Positions 63,407 to 64,000 of a stretch of DNA of 64,000 bases are shown one piece after another. Source of the DNA: Burkholderiales bacterium (GTDB lineage: Bacteria > Pseudomonadota > Gammaproteobacteria > Burkholderiales > JAHFRG01). The DNA is taken from assembly GCA_035543335.1 (NCBI GenBank), contig DASZZH010000025.1:1-64000 (forward strand), read 5' to 3'. Numbering within the stretch: the first letter of the stretch is position 1; each line of letters starts with the position of its first letter. The position numbers were made by a program, and so were the translations under genes. Below the pieces are notes generated by a model that had not been told where the DNA came from, made no database searches, and saw nothing but the letters and a program-made list of their open reading frames with translations.

Positions 63407-64000
63407 TCAATTTACAAAGACGAGAATCTCGCCTTTGCCTGCGCTGGCCAGATCGCCCATGTGGCGGCGCACGCGGGCGTGCGGTGTCAATTTGGCGAAT
63501 TTGCTGTCAAGCGATTGCCACGATTTAATCAAGAGCGGCAGGTAATTGAGGTCGTGCACGCCGCAGTCATTAAAAGTGGCGGGCATGGCGGGGACGCTGG
63601 AAAGGAGCAGCGTGCCGCGCTTCATGCCGTAGCCGGTAAAACTCCCGGCTTTGCCTAGCACCGCAATCGTTCCCGCCAGCATGCGCGAGCCGCAATAATT
63701 ACCCACATTGCCTTCGATGAGCACGTTGCCTCGGCGCATGTGATCGCCCACGCGGTCGCCGGCGCTGCCGGTGATAATGACCGTGCCGCCTTTCATGCCG
63801 TGCCGGTCGCCGGGGATTGCCGCAGCAAGAAAATCGCCAGCGTCACCGTGAATGCAAATCAGGCCGCCTTTCATGCCGCTCGCGGCAAAAACACCGGCAT
63901 GGCCGTGCACATTGATCGCCCCGTTTTTCATGCCCAGACCCAGATACGTGCCTGCATTGCCGCGGACCTGTATGCTGCCGCTGCTCATGCCTTGGCCGAT
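63407..64000 (-). CDS. fhcC: Formyltransferase/hydrolase complex subunit FhcC, partial
   Basis: The last 197 codons of the gene are inside the window; the start lies beyond 64000. The chain shows the repeated G-x-x-M/G pattern of a right-handed beta-helix (YLGLGMKNGAINVHGHAG, FAASGMKGGLICIHGDAG), typical of formylmethanofuran dehydrogenase subunit C and FhcC. In methylotrophs the Fhc complex turns formyl-H4MPT into formate. It links to mtdB in the same window. Upstream neighbours are not visible. Confidence 0.88.
   Translation of the reverse strand: MGQGMSSGSIQVRGNAGTYLGLGMKNGAINVHGHAGVFAASGMKGGLICIHGDAGDFLAAAIPGDRHGMKGGTVIITGSAGDRVGDHMRRGNVLIEGNVGNYCGSRMLAGTIAVLGKAGSFTGYGMKRGTLLLSSVPAMPATFNDCGVHDLNYLPLLIKSWQSLDSKFAKLTPHARVRRHMGDLASAGKGEILVFVN

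Overview
The window is chromosomal DNA from a betaproteobacterium, probably an uncultured one. Three things point there: high GC, the ribosomal order secY-infA-rpmJ-rpsM, and divergent uvrA / MFS-ssb. C1 genes occur at two sites: mtdB and gckA with a divergent fchA-like gene near 17-20 kb, and an fhcC fragment at the right edge. This suggests formaldehyde/formate chemistry through tetrahydromethanopterin and the serine cycle, so a methylotroph or a relative that kept these genes.

Layout. 1-15.1 kb: end of tuf, then the S10, spc and alpha ribosomal operons in one direction. Two internal promoters fit the sigma70 consensus (before rplN and before rpsM) and a terminator follows rplQ. The usually tight gaps are opened by repeats: an octamer hairpin after rpsJ, inverted repeats on both sides of infA, and a 539-bp element with terminal inverted repeats between rpsD and rpoA. 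15.2-24.7 kb: a SAM hydrolase-like gene, a repeat-filled gap, DUF488, the C1 genes, uvrA, an MFS exporter and ssb. 24.8-30.5 kb: an orphan DUF2063 gene and a two-gene ABC-2 exporter. The 3' end of the permease gene occurs three times. The copies bracket foreign DNA: a TlpA/DsbD-like thiol module, one integron gene cassette with a clear attC site but no integrase nearby, a DUF1761 gene and an IS3-family remnant. 30.5-35.1 kb: fmdB-like, DUF502, aspS, nudB and nadA. 35.2-38.6 kb: a tightly coupled operon of cupredoxin, type III polyketide synthase, methyltransferase and flavoprotein oxidoreductase, probably making a modified phenolic or quinone-like lipid. 38.7-44.9 kb: ybhP/clsB-type lipid genes, an ATM1-type ABC exporter, a PBP7-type endopeptidase and an egtD-like methyltransferase without egtB. 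45-49.7 kb: lutA, lutB and lutC with mmsA placed between lutB and lutC. 49.8-58 kb: an ion transporter, a TRAP transporter operon, an amidase and a GarR-type reductase. 58-64 kb: a nonsense-broken EF-hand gene, CBS, CinA-like and amidohydrolase genes, a charged repeat protein, hslR, an O-methyltransferase, gluQ and the fhcC fragment.

The most unusual parts are the insertion hot spot at the permease 3' end with its integron cassette, the polyketide operon, and several families of small inverted-repeat elements. Many of these elements lie at or just after stop codons in packed operons. Nothing was searched against databases. Assignments rest on reading motifs and gene context.
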